In this document: piece by piece, positions 11,359 to 18,983 of the stretch
How positions within the stretch are numbered: the stretch's first letter is position 1
How the letters are laid out: the number at the start of each line of letters is the position of its first letter
Origin: Azohydromonas aeria
GTDB taxonomy: Bacteria; Pseudomonadota; Gammaproteobacteria; Burkholderiales; Burkholderiaceae_C
Reading direction: 5' to 3'
NCBI RefSeq assembly: GCF_009760915.1
Contig: NZ_VIDQ01000011.1
Location: 1 to 64,000, forward strand
Length of the DNA stretch: 64,000 bases
Position numbers and translations under genes: made by a program
The notes under the pieces: generated by a model
The model's input: the letters and a program-made list of their open reading frames with translations, nothing else
The model's database searches: none
Told to the model about the DNA's origin: nothing

Positions 11359-11387
11359 ATGGATGCCCGCGTGCGCGGGCATGACGA
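11359..11387 (+). repeat. REP-like palindrome, copy B2
   Basis: ATGGATGCCCGCGTGCGCGG and GCATGACGA contain the perfect palindrome GCCCGCG-TG-CGCGGGC. It is in inverted orientation to B1, an arrangement like the paired REP units (BIMEs) of enterobacteria. Confidence 0.75.
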
Positions 11388-11584
11388 AGCAGAGGGCGGA
11401 GCAACTTGGCGGCGGAATGCCGACCCATCATCCTTCTCTCCGGACAGCTGCGAGTTCCAACCTGAATGACGGCGTTTTCATTGACGGCCGACAGGGTTCT
11501 CAAGCGGTTAGAGCAAGTCCTCTGGCATCCCAAGACGGAGGGACGCTACATTGCCAACACGAGTTGCCCACCGGTCGAATCACC

Positions 11585-11923
11585 ATGGCTCAAAGGAAAC
11601 CCCGCTTCAACCCGATTGCCCGCAACCTGTCGGCGTCCCTGCCTGCCGTGGATGTCGTCTGGTACACGCGGGAGGAATGGGGCAAGGTCAAGGCCAGCGC
11701 CGTGGACGCTGAGGTGTTTGAAGCCACTTACGACGAATGGCTGGCCATGGCGGAGGAGGCGGTCCAGGAATGGAAAATCGCAGGCCTGAACATTGAGAAA
11801 GTGCTTGTGAAGGCCGACGAGTTCGCTGCCTGGTGCATCGTGCACGGCAAGCCGAACAATGGGGCGTCACGCTCGGAATTCGTGGTCCAGCAAAGTCAGA
11901 AGCGGGCGTCACCGCAGGCTTGA
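11585..11923 (+). CDS. Hypothetical protein in the accessory strip
   Basis: A 112-residue protein with no recognised family. It is acidic and largely helical in appearance, with YTREEWGKVKAS, DAEVFEATYDEWLAMAEEAV, IEKVLVKADEFAAWCIVHGK and a basic, polar tail. No signal peptide or membrane segment is visible. Codon choice is typical of a real protein (aromatics and acidic residues, not the Arg/Ala-rich look of shadow frames), but there is no clear ribosome site before the ATG. The next open frame begins 28 bases after its stop. Confidence 0.55.
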   Translation: MAQRKPRFNPIARNLSASLPAVDVVWYTREEWGKVKASAVDAEVFEATYDEWLAMAEEAVQEWKIAGLNIEKVLVKADEFAAWCIVHGKPNNGASRSEFVVQQSQKRASPQA

Positions 11924-11951
11924 CGGCATTCGTCAACAAGAGTTTGAGCCG

Positions 11952-12254
11952 GTGGAACTGGCCCTCATCGTCATCCTCGGCGGCCTGTCCTGGTGGCTGA
12001 TGCGCCCGCTGCGGGACTGGTACGTGGTGGAAATCCGCCGCGGGATGGAATGCGCCGGCCGGCAGGTATTCACGCAAATGGAAGCCGCCGAGCAGTCCTG
12101 GGTCGAATCCATTCAGGTCCTGCGCCAGGGTGACGATGTTTGCGAGATATCCCTTTGGCACATCGAGGCGCGCAGCCGCCGGCAGGCCTTGAGCGGAAAG
12201 TTGCCTGAAGGGCGAGAAGCGGTACTGCTGAAACGGGAAATTACTCAGAACTGA
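11952..12254 (+). CDS. Small single-pass membrane protein, hypothetical
   Basis: A 100-residue protein if begun at GTG 11952. The N-terminal segment ELALIVILGGLSWWLM is a membrane anchor; the rest is soluble and mixed (PLRDWYVVEIRRGMEC, SIQVLRQGDDVCEISLWHIE). An earlier in-frame ATG at 11859 would add 31 residues overlapping the previous gene, which looks non-coding. It may be co-transcribed with the gene before it. Family unknown. Confidence 0.5.
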   Translation: MELALIVILGGLSWWLMRPLRDWYVVEIRRGMECAGRQVFTQMEAAEQSWVESIQVLRQGDDVCEISLWHIEARSRRQALSGKLPEGREAVLLKREITQN

Positions 12255-12555
12255 TTTGCCATGGCGCCGCTGGCTTGGCGGACAGATTCCCTTGTCCCTG
12301 GTATTGAGAATGCCGGCGCACGTCCGTTGCTTGCGGCCACCCACTCAAGGTGTGTCTGTATCCGTTCCGGCCGTGTGAGCCGTGTGCCCGTGCCCAGGCC
12401 TGTGTCCCAGGCTGTGCCTGTGGTGTATCCGTGGTGTATTCGGGCTGTGTCTGTATCTGTGTCACGTGTCTCGCGCCCTGTGACGCTGTGTCAAATCCTG
12501 ATAGACACACGCTGCCCCGTGTCTCGCGCCCCGGGGTTTCCAGCCGATCCGCAAA
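12255..12555. other. Gap with GTGT-rich low-complexity sequence
   Basis: From about 12350 to 12531 the plus strand is crowded with GTGT and TGTG. Short direct repeats are visible: GTGTCTGTATC at 12352-12362 and 12447-12457, and CGTGTCTCGCGCCC at 12465-12478 and 12518-12531. Spacing is irregular and the units differ, so this is not a CRISPR array. No gene or RNA is recognised. Confidence 0.5.
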
Positions 12556-13212
12556 TCATTTCCTCGGCATGATCGTGAACCCGATCAGCCGCGCCACCAC
12601 GGTGGCCAGATAAAGCACCCCGGTCATCATTTCCACACTGGCAATGGCGCGCGCATGCGCCGACACGGCGACCACGTTGCCCATGCCGGTGCTAGAGAGC
12701 AGCGCGAAACTCAGGTGGTTCAATTCCGACCAGGTTCTGGCGACCGAGCCCGGGTCGGTCGAAAAGGCATGCGGCTGCAGCGACTGCACCAGCACGAACA
12801 GGTGCGTGAAGGCCCAGGCGAACAGGGTGAAGGTGGCGGCCGCGGCGAATAGCTCATCGCTGGTGGTACGGTAATCCGCCATCATGTAGGCGATCAGGCT
12901 GCCGGCGGCGTAGAAATAGAAGATGGCTTCCAGCGCGGAGGACCAGGGCAGCAAGTGGGGCATGTCCAGGGTCATCTGCAATATCAGCAGCACGACCGCC
13001 GGCGCGCCGATGAGCAAGCTCACGCCCGTGAGCCCCGGCGTGCGCCGCACCATGCGCGTGGTCAAAATCAGCACGAAAATGCCGAATATGTTGACGATGG
13101 CGTGGCTGTAGCGGGATTCCTCGATGAAGGGCGCGAGCAATATCCCCAATATCTGGACGATCAGCAGTATGGCGGAGGGGTGACGGCGGGTGCGGACCAG
13201 GAAGCGTTTCAT
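12556..13212 (-). CDS. Ion-channel-like membrane protein with unusual selectivity filter (TGMGN)
   Basis: A 218-residue protein begun at the ATG at 13212 (a longer frame upstream would run into the toxin gene). There are about six hydrophobic segments: residues 13-30, 38-53, 63-82, 92-112, 121-142 and 192-211. Between the last two is the pore-loop pattern of the two-helix potassium channel family (Ion_trans_2): LNHLSFALLSSTGMGNVVAV followed by SAHARAIASVEMMTGVLYLATVVARLIG. The canonical filter TxGYGD reads TGMGN (175-179), lacking both the Tyr and the Asp. Either ion selectivity is changed or the protein is no longer a potassium channel. It lies in the accessory strip next to the toxin-antitoxin pair. 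Confidence 0.75.
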   Translation of the reverse strand: MKRFLVRTRRHPSAILLIVQILGILLAPFIEESRYSHAIVNIFGIFVLILTTRMVRRTPGLTGVSLLIGAPAVVLLILQMTLDMPHLLPWSSALEAIFYFYAAGSLIAYMMADYRTTSDELFAAAATFTLFAWAFTHLFVLVQSLQPHAFSTDPGSVARTWSELNHLSFALLSSTGMGNVVAVSAHARAIASVEMMTGVLYLATVVARLIGFTIMPRK

Positions 13213-13285
13213 CACGTGTCGCTTTCCATGAGTTCGCCGAAATGCGAACCAACGATCGACATGCCGTGCAGTTGAAACCCGCGTT

Positions 13286-13708
13286 TCACGGCGTGTCGCC
13301 GGCAGCAACCTGGAAGGGGTTGAGCAACGGTAGGCCGAAGCCGGAGAAGTCGGCAATATTGCGGGTCACGATCGTCAGTCCATGAATCTGTGCCGTGGCC
13401 GCGATCATGGCGTCTTCGTACAGCGTATCGGAGCGCCGGTGCATCAATCGCGCCCAAGCCCGGAATGCGGTGCCGTCCATGGGCAGGACGTTGTAGGACG
13501 CCGAAATACGTTCAAGCCAGTTCTCCAGGACGGCCGCCTTGACCGGGTCTTGCGTGCGCGTCTTCTCGATTCCGGCCTGGATTTCACCCAGAGTCACGGC
13601 AGAAAGGTGCAGGGCGCTGTCTGGCGTGGCTTGAACCCAGGCAACGACCGCACCATGGGGCTTTGGCTTTCGAAGTTCGGACACGACGTTGGTGTCGAGC
13701 AGGTACAT
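13286..13708 (-). CDS. vapC: VapC-type PIN-domain toxin ribonuclease
   Basis: A 140-residue PIN-domain protein. VapC toxins are metal-dependent RNases that cut tRNA or rRNA and are held in check by the cognate antitoxin. The acidic residues of the active site are visible: Asp5 in MYLLDTNVVSEL, Glu in TLGEIQAGIEK, and Asp in LYEDAMIAATAQIHGLTIVTRN. The pattern is closest to the FitB/VapC branch. The gene begins five bases after the stop of the antitoxin gene, so the two are coupled. No other toxin-antitoxin parts are near. Confidence 0.92.
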   Translation of the reverse strand: MYLLDTNVVSELRKPKPHGAVVAWVQATPDSALHLSAVTLGEIQAGIEKTRTQDPVKAAVLENWLERISASYNVLPMDGTAFRAWARLMHRRSDTLYEDAMIAATAQIHGLTIVTRNIADFSGFGLPLLNPFQVAAGDTP

Positions 13709-13713
13709 GCCGA

Positions 13714-13971
13714 TTACTCCGCCGGTTCCACCGGCCGTCGGCGCGCCATGCCGCGGGCGGGCAATTCAAGATCCGCTCGTCCTTCGTCCGACAACAGCAA
13801 CTCCTTGAGCGACGGACGCGCCGCTGCTTGGAGCCGCCGCCATTCCTCTACTGGAACCAGCACGGCGGCTTCCGCTCCGCGCTTGGTCACCATCTGAGGC
13901 CCTTCAGTGATGCACGCTTCCAGGAATTCGCTGAAGCGAGCCTTGGCGTCTTGAACCGGCCATGAGTGCAT
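13714..13971 (-). CDS. Phd/YefM-family antitoxin
   Basis: An 85-residue protein. The N-terminus SWPVQDAKARFSEFLEACITEGPQMVTKRGAEAAVLVPVEEW is the DNA-binding Phd/YefM fold, and the rest (SLKELLLSDEGR... basic end) should wrap the toxin. It precedes the VapC-type gene by five bases. An AGGAG ribosome site and an inverted repeat (13974-13999) lie just upstream, fitting autoregulation by the toxin-antitoxin complex. Confidence 0.9.
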   Translation of the reverse strand: MHSWPVQDAKARFSEFLEACITEGPQMVTKRGAEAAVLVPVEEWRRLQAAARPSLKELLLSDEGRADLELPARGMARRRPVEPAE

Positions 13972-13973
13972 GT

Positions 13974-13999
13974 TCAGCTCCTTCTGACTAGTGAGCTGA
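13974..13999. promoter_or_regulatory. Candidate operator of the toxin-antitoxin operon
   Basis: Inverted repeat TCAGCTC / GAGCTGA (13974-13980 and 13993-13999) with a 12-base spacer containing ACTAGT. It overlaps the ribosome site of the antitoxin gene. Type II systems usually repress themselves at such palindromes. The assignment rests on position and symmetry only. Confidence 0.4.
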
Positions 14000-14050
14000 C
14001 CAGTTTACCGGGCCTGCTGTTCTGCTTGTTCCGGGGACTTTCCAACGCAA

Positions 14051-14082
14051 AACGCCCGGATCGGCAAGCCGACCCGGGCGTT
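14051..14082 (-). terminator. Intrinsic terminator downstream of nadA
   Basis: A nearly continuous hairpin: AACGCCCGG pairs with CCGGGCGTT, and the inner TCGGC with GCCGA, around an AA loop. On the minus strand it is followed by TTTT, in the right place (26 bases past the nadA stop). Confidence 0.85.
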
Positions 14083-14107
14083 CGTCACGGCGCAAGACGC
14101 TGAACTG

Positions 14108-15223
14108 TCAGGCCGCCCCGATGTTCTTGACAAAGCCCCCGCGCTGCGGCTGTGCCAGCGCGTGCGGGTTCTTCGCCACGAAATCCAGCATGCGCTCGAT
14201 GCAGCCCGCGGCCTGGGAGCGCACCGGCTCCGGCACGTGGATCTCACCCGTGCCTTTTTCCAGGCAGTCGATCACGCCCTGCAGCGCGTTCATCGCCATC
14301 CACGGGCAGTGCGCGCAGCTCTTGCAGGTGGCGCTGTTGCCGGCGGTGGGCGCTTCCAGCAGCGTCTTGGTGGGGGCGAGCTGGCGCATGCGGTGCAGGA
14401 TGCCGTTGTCGGTGGCGACGATGAAGGTCTGCTCCGCCCCCTCCAGCACCGCCTTCAGCAGCTGCGAGGTGCTGCCCACCACGTCGGCCAGCGCCACCAC
14501 GCTCTTGGGCGACTCGGGGTGCACCAGCACCACGGCGTCCGGGTGCTCCTGCTTCAGCAGTTCCAGCTCGATGCCCTTGAACTCGTCGTGCACGATGCAC
14601 TCGCCGCTCCACATCAGCATGTCGGCGCCGGTCTGCTCCTGGATGTACCGCCCAAGGTGCCGGTCCGGCGCCCACAGGATCTTCTCGCCCTGGCTCTTCA
14701 GGTGCTCGACGATCGCCAGCGCGCAGGAGCTGGTCACCATCCAGTCGGCGCGCGCCTTCACCGCGGCGCTGGTGTTGGCATAGACCACCACCTTGCGGTC
14801 CGGGTGCGCGTCGCAGAAGCGGGCGAAGTCGTCGGGCGGGCAGCCCAGGTCGAGCGAGCAGGTGGCGTCCAGGTCGGGCATCAGCACGCGCTTGTCCGGC
14901 GAGAGGATCTTGGCGCTCTCGCCCATGAAGCGCACGCCGGCGACGACCAGCGTCTTGCTCGCGTGGTCGCGGCCGAAGCGGGCCATCTCCAGCGAGTCGG
15001 CGACGCAGCCGCCGGTCTCCAGCGCCAGGTCCTGGAGATCGCCGTCCACGTAGTAGTGCGCCACCAGCACGGCGTCGTGCGCCTTGAGCAGCTCGGCCAC
15101 GCGCGCCTTGCGCTCCTGGCGCTGCGCGGGCGTCAACGCTTCGGGCACCTTGGCCCAGGCATGGGCGACGCAGCTCGCGCCGCTGGCGTCCTGGCGGGTG
15201 TAGTCGAAAAGCACCTGGTCCAT
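14108..15223 (-). CDS. nadA: Quinolinate synthase NadA
   Basis: A 371-residue protein. NadA condenses iminoaspartate (from NadB) with dihydroxyacetone phosphate to quinolinate, using a [4Fe-4S] cluster. Candidate cluster ligands are Cys122 ([10 protein letters not shown]), Cys210 ([10 protein letters not shown]) and the CxxCxxC segment at 301-307 ([13 protein letters not shown]). Other signatures are [44 protein letters not shown] and EAPTAG. The start at 15223 gives the normal N-terminus; the frame stays open upstream without support. nadB lies 3.5 kb away in convergent orientation; nadC is not in the window. Confidence 0.97.
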   Translation of the reverse strand: MDQVLFDYTRQDASGASCVAHAWAKVPEALTPAQRQERKARVAELLKAHDAVLVAHYYVDGDLQDLALETGGCVADSLEMARFGRDHASKTLVVAGVRFMGESAKILSPDKRVLMPDLDATCSLDLGCPPDDFARFCDAHPDRKVVVYANTSAAVKARADWMVTSSCALAIVEHLKSQGEKILWAPDRHLGRYIQEQTGADMLMWSGECIVHDEFKGIELELLKQEHPDAVVLVHPESPKSVVALADVVGSTSQLLKAVLEGAEQTFIVATDNGILHRMRQLAPTKTLLEAPTAGNSATCKSCAHCPWMAMNALQGVIDCLEKGTGEIHVPEPVRSQAAGCIERMLDFVAKNPHALAQPQRGGFVKNIGAA

Positions 15224-15371
15224 GGATCTACTCTGCAGTCTCGGGCGCGCGGCCCAGGGTTCGGGGATTGAAATTCGGGGGGCGATGGTAGCCCACGCTG
15301 CGGGACGCCACGTCCGCGCGGGAAGCCGTCCCCGCCGACGGGCGCGCTTTGGCGCCGATACCATCCCATAA

Positions 15372-16652
15372 ATGAATTCCATAAGCTCCGAAGTCAAGGT
15401 GGCACCGCCTTCGGCGCAGCGCCACAGCGACGTGCGCACCATTTCCCTGGTCGGCCTGGCGCACGGCAGCTCGCATTTCTGCCACCTGCTGCTGCCGCCG
15501 CTGTTCCCCTTCTTCATCCGGGACTTCGGCCTCACCTACGCCGAGCTGGGCCTGGCGGTGACGCTGTTCTTCGCCATCTCGGGCATCGGGCAGGCGCTCT
15601 CGGGCTTCGTGGTGGACCGCGTCGGCGCGCGGCCCATCCTGTTCGCCGCGCTGGGCTGCTTCATCGCCTCGGCACTGACCGCGGCCTCGGCCCAGGGCTA
15701 CGCCGGGCTGCTGGTGGCGGCGGCGCTCGCCGGCCTGGGCAACGCGCCGTTCCACCCGGTGGACTTCACGATCCTGAACAAGCGCGTCTCCTCGCCCAGG
15801 CTGGGCCACGCCTTCTCGGTGCACGGCATCAGCGGCAACCTGGGCTGGGCCACGGCGCCGGTGTTCCTGCTGGGCCTGACCGAGCTGACCGGCTCCTGGC
15901 GCTGGGCCCAGGTCGGCGCCGCGGCGGTGGTCGCGTGCGTGATGGGGCTGTTGTGGTGGCAGCGCGAGGCCATCGACGACCGCCTCGGCGCCTGGAGCCA
16001 CGAGAAGGCGGCGGCCAAGCCCGGCGCGGCGCCGGTCAAGGAAGAGCACCCGCTGGCCTTCCTGAAGCTGCCCTCGGTGTGGCTGTGCTTCTCGTTCTTC
16101 TTCTGGTCCACCTGCGCGCTGAGCGCGATCCAGAGCTTCGCCAGCCCGGCGCTGCACGAGATGACGGGGCTGCCGCTGTCCAGGACGGCGCTGGTGGTCA
16201 CGGGCTTCATGCTGTCCGGGGCGCTGGGCATGGTCATCGGCGGCTTCCTGGTGGCGCGCGTGGAGCGGCTGGAGAAGACGATCGCCTTCTGCCTGGTGGT
16301 GGCCGCGGCCATGCTGGCGCTGGTCAGCACGGGCATGGTTCAGGGCTATGCCGCGCTGGCGCTGGTGGCCGCCGCCGGCCTGGGCGTAGGCCTGGCCGGA
16401 CCCTCGCGCGACATGCTCATCAAGCGCGCCGCGCCGCCCGGCGCGACGGGGCGGGTCTACGGCACGGTCTATTCCGGGCTGGACCTCGGCTTCACGCTGG
16501 CCGCGCCGGTGTTCGGCTGGCTGATGGACCACCACATGCACGCCGCGGTGTTCCAGGGCGCGTCGCTGGCGCTGCTGGCCGGGGTGGCCTCGGCCGCGGC
16601 AGTGGGCGTGCGCATCGCGCCGCGGCGCGCCGCCACGGGGGCGGCGGCGTGA
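15372..16652 (+). CDS. MFS transporter
   Basis: A 426-residue protein with twelve predicted membrane helices in two halves and a soluble central loop (around [19 protein letters not shown]). The motif between helices 2 and 3 ([11 protein letters not shown]) is the usual MFS signature. Helix 1 carries [21 protein letters not shown], a pattern seen in the fosmidomycin-resistance-like branch. It is probably a drug or organic acid exporter or importer; the substrate cannot be read from sequence. Its stop overlaps the GTG start of the next gene (a ThDP enzyme), so translation of the two is coupled. Confidence 0.88.
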   Translation: MNSISSEVKVAPPSAQRHSDVRTISLVGLAHGSSHFCHLLLPPLFPFFIRDFGLTYAELGLAVTLFFAISGIGQALSGFVVDRVGARPILFAALGCFIASALTAASAQGYAGLLVAAALAGLGNAPFHPVDFTILNKRVSSPRLGHAFSVHGISGNLGWATAPVFLLGLTELTGSWRWAQVGAAAVVACVMGLLWWQREAIDDRLGAWSHEKAAAKPGAAPVKEEHPLAFLKLPSVWLCFSFFFWSTCALSAIQSFASPALHEMTGLPLSRTALVVTGFMLSGALGMVIGGFLVARVERLEKTIAFCLVVAAAMLALVSTGMVQGYAALALVAAAGLGVGLAGPSRDMLIKRAAPPGATGRVYGTVYSGLDLGFTLAAPVFGWLMDHHMHAAVFQGASLALLAGVASAAAVGVRIAPRRAATGAAA

Positions 16653-18364
16653 GCGCGGCGGCGCGTCCGGGCGGCCACCTGCTGGTCGAGGCACTGATCG
16701 CGCAGGGCGTGGACACCGTCTTCGGCGTGCCGGGCGAGAGCTTTCTCGCGGCGCTGGACGGCTTCCACGAGCACGGCGACGCGATCCGCTTCATTGCCTG
16801 CCGCCACGAGGGCGGGGCGGCCTTCATGGCCGAGGCGCAAGGCAAGCTGACCGGGCGGCCGGGCGTGTGCTTCGTGACACGCGGCCCCGGCGCCAGCAAT
16901 GCCGCCATCGGCGTGCACACCGCATTCCAGGACAGCACGCCGCTGCTGCTGCTCATCGGCCAGGTGGCGCGGGACCAGCGCGACCGCGAGGCCTTCCAGG
17001 AGCTGGACTACCGCCAGGTGTTCGGCCCCGGCACGCTGGGCATGGCCAAGTGGGTCGCGGAAGTCGAGGACGCGGACCGGCTGCCTGAATACATTGCCCG
17101 CGCATTCCACGTCGCGATGCAGGGGCGGCCCGGCCCGGTGGTGCTGGCGCTGCCGGAGGACGTGCTCAGCGGCCCCGCCAGCGCCCCGGTGCTGCCGCGC
17201 GTGAAGCCGGCCGAGGCCTGGCCCGCGCCGGGCGCCTTGCGCGACCTGCGTGCGCTGCTGGTGCGGGCGCAGCGGCCGCTGGTGATTGCCGGGGGCAGCG
17301 GCTGGACGGCGGAGTCGGCGCTGGCGCTGCAGCGCTTCGCCGAGAACTGGAAATTGCCGGTGGGCTGCGCCTTCCGGTTCCAGGACACCTTTGACAACCG
17401 GCATCCGAACTACGCCGGCGACGTGGGCATCGGCATCAACCCGCGGCTGGCGCAGCGCGTGCGCGACGCGGACCTGCTCATTGCCGTGGGCCCGCGCCTG
17501 GGCGAGATGACCACCGGCGGCTACGCGCTGATCGAGGCGCCGCGGCCGCGGCAGCAGCTCGTGCACCTGCACCCGGGCGCGGAGGAGCTGGGCCGCGTCT
17601 ATGCGGCGGACCTGCTGCTGCAGTGCTCGCTGGCGGCCGCGGGCAAGGCGCTGGAGGCGCTGACCGCGCCGCCGCAGGTGCCGTGGGAGGCCTGGACCGC
17701 GTCGGCGCGCGCCGATTACGAGGCGAACCGGGTGCCGCACGCGGTGGAGCCGCTGGACATGGCGCAGGTGGTGCTGGCCATCGAGCGGCTGGCGCCGGAA
17801 GACAGCCTGTTCACCAACGGCGCGGGCAACTACAGCGGCTGGCTGCACCGCTACCTGCGCTATCGCGGGCTGCACGAACATGGCCGCACCCAGCTCGCAC
17901 CCACGGCCGGCGCGATGGGCTATGGCCTGCCGGCGGCGGTGGCGGCGGCGCTGCTGTATCCGCAGCGCACGGCCATCAACCTGGCCGGCGACGGCGACTT
18001 CCTGATGACCGGCCAGGAGCTGGCCACGGCCGTGGCCCATGGCGCGAACCGGGGCGCCGGGCGGCTGGTCAGCATCGTGGTGGACAACGGCACCTACGGC
18101 ACGATCCGCATGCACCAGGAGCGGCACTACCCGGGGCGCGTCAGCGGCAGCGACCTGTTCAATCCCGATTTCGCCGCGCTGGCGCGCAGCTACGGCTGGC
18201 GCGCGGCGCGCGTGGAGCGCACGGCCGAGTTCGAGCCGGCGTTTGCCGAGGCGCTGTCGGAAGGCCCGCCGATGCTGCTGCACCTCAGGCTCGACACCGA
18301 GGTCAGCACCAGCCGGGCAACGCTGGCGCAGATCCGGGACGCGGCGCTCAAGGCCCGGGGCTGA
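16649..18364 (+). CDS. Thiamine diphosphate-dependent enzyme, acetolactate synthase-like
   Basis: A 571-residue protein with the three-domain layout of the acetolactate synthase / pyruvate decarboxylase family. The N-terminal domain has GVDTVFGVPGES and the catalytic Glu in CRHEGGAAFMAEA. The middle domain runs from about 190 to 340. The C-terminal domain has the ThDP motif GDG...N (LAGDGDFLMTGQELATA to VVDNGTYGTI). No membrane segment is seen. GTG 16649 overlaps the MFS stop by four bases. The reaction is not assigned; a decarboxylase or ligase acting on a 2-oxo acid moved by the adjacent transporter is a reasonable guess. No small regulatory subunit gene (ilvH) is adjacent, arguing against housekeeping acetolactate synthase. 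Confidence 0.88.
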   Translation: MSAAARPGGHLLVEALIAQGVDTVFGVPGESFLAALDGFHEHGDAIRFIACRHEGGAAFMAEAQGKLTGRPGVCFVTRGPGASNAAIGVHTAFQDSTPLLLLIGQVARDQRDREAFQELDYRQVFGPGTLGMAKWVAEVEDADRLPEYIARAFHVAMQGRPGPVVLALPEDVLSGPASAPVLPRVKPAEAWPAPGALRDLRALLVRAQRPLVIAGGSGWTAESALALQRFAENWKLPVGCAFRFQDTFDNRHPNYAGDVGIGINPRLAQRVRDADLLIAVGPRLGEMTTGGYALIEAPRPRQQLVHLHPGAEELGRVYAADLLLQCSLAAAGKALEALTAPPQVPWEAWTASARADYEANRVPHAVEPLDMAQVVLAIERLAPEDSLFTNGAGNYSGWLHRYLRYRGLHEHGRTQLAPTAGAMGYGLPAAVAAALLYPQRTAINLAGDGDFLMTGQELATAVAHGANRGAGRLVSIVVDNGTYGTIRMHQERHYPGRVSGSDLFNPDFAALARSYGWRAARVERTAEFEPAFAEALSEGPPMLLHLRLDTEVSTSRATLAQIRDAALKARG

Positions 18365-18382
18365 GCCCCATGCACCATGAAA

Positions 18383-18404
18383 AACGGCCGCTCGCGCGGC
18401 CGTT
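18383..18404. terminator. Hairpin between convergent genes
   Basis: AACGGCCGC-TCGC-GCGGCCGTT, a perfect 9-bp stem. On the minus strand it is followed by TTTTT, so it suits termination of the glutamine-rich gene; in the plus direction the T-run is weak (TTCT). Confidence 0.75.
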
Positions 18405-18447
18405 CTGAGCTTCTCCGGCCGGGGCGGCCGGTGTCAGCGGGGGAGGC

Positions 18448-18816
18448 TTATTCCTCGCGGCGTTGCTGCTGGGAACGGTCCTGTTGTTGGGAGCGGTCCT
18501 GTTGCGAGCCCGACTGCTGCCCACGCTGGCTGGACTGGTCCTGCTGCCCCTGGCGCTGGCTGGACTGGTCCTGCTGGCCGCTGCGCTGGCCGCCTTGCGT
18601 CTGCGCCTGCTGGCCGCCCTGGGTGGACTGGTCCATCTGGCCCTTGCCGCTTTGCTGCTGGCTGCCCTGCTGGCCGCCCTGCAATCCGGACTGCGATTGC
18701 TGACCCGACTGGCCCGACTGGCTCTGCTGCCCTTGGCGCTGGCCCTGCTGGCCTTGCTGGCCCTGCTGGTTGCCTTGCTGGTTCTGCTGGCTCTGGTTGC
18801 GGTCTTGGCTGGTCAT
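18448..18816 (-). CDS. Glutamine/glycine/serine-rich low-complexity protein
   Basis: A 122-residue protein of which about 54 residues are Gln by hand count; Gly, Ser, Arg and Asp make up most of the rest. Short units such as QQGQQGQ, GQQDQSSQR (twice) and DRSQQQ (twice) repeat. There is no hydrophobic core, signal peptide or membrane segment, so it should be disordered. It is likely real: an AAGGAG ribosome site (18822-18827) sits five bases before the ATG, and a hairpin with a T-run lies past the stop. Both DNA strands are open here because CAG repeats read as Leu codons on the other strand; only this strand has a ribosome site. Function unknown; such sequences can form condensates or coat DNA or RNA. 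Confidence 0.75.
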   Translation of the reverse strand: MTSQDRNQSQQNQQGNQQGQQGQQGQRQGQQSQSGQSGQQSQSGLQGGQQGSQQQSGKGQMDQSTQGGQQAQTQGGQRSGQQDQSSQRQGQQDQSSQRGQQSGSQQDRSQQQDRSQQQRREE

Positions 18817-18983
18817 GTCGACTCCTTATCAGTCATCGGCCGGCGAGATTGCCGACGAGGAGCTTTCGGCAAGCGGAATGCCCGCGAACGCGGGGCATGC
18901 GCGGCCGTCCCGGCACTCGACTCCAGGATGGCACCCCCATGCTAGGCTGCCCCGCAACCTGACCAGCCCCGGGAGGAGCCCCG

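Larger units (their letters stand above)
10946..11584. other. Non-coding stretch rich in REP-like palindromes
   Basis: This stretch of 639 bases has no convincing gene. It carries the dispersed repeat A2 (11051-11105) and two oppositely oriented copies of a second palindrome (11243-11271 and 11359-11387). A short open frame starting with ATG at 11466 reads MTAFSLTADRVLKRLEQVLW but has no ribosome site and then overlaps the next gene in another frame, so I leave it out. Confidence 0.6.

Noticed and set aside
11466..11789. Small open frame starting MTAFSLTADRVLKRLEQVLW
   Set aside because: No ribosome site, and after about 45 codons it overlaps the better-supported gene at 11585 in another frame with Arg-rich shadow composition.
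12350..12531. Possible CRISPR-like repeat array
   Set aside because: Units are only 11-14 bases, each occurs twice, and spacing is irregular; no cas gene is present.
15224..15535. N-terminal extension of nadA by about 100 codons
   Set aside because: It would overlap the start of the divergent MFS gene; the family N-terminus begins at 15223.
18463..18945. Plus-strand open frame rich in Leu/Ala opposite the glutamine-rich gene
   Set aside because: It is the mirror of CAG/CTG repeats, has no ribosome site, and looks hydrophobic only because Gln codons read as Leu codons on the other strand.
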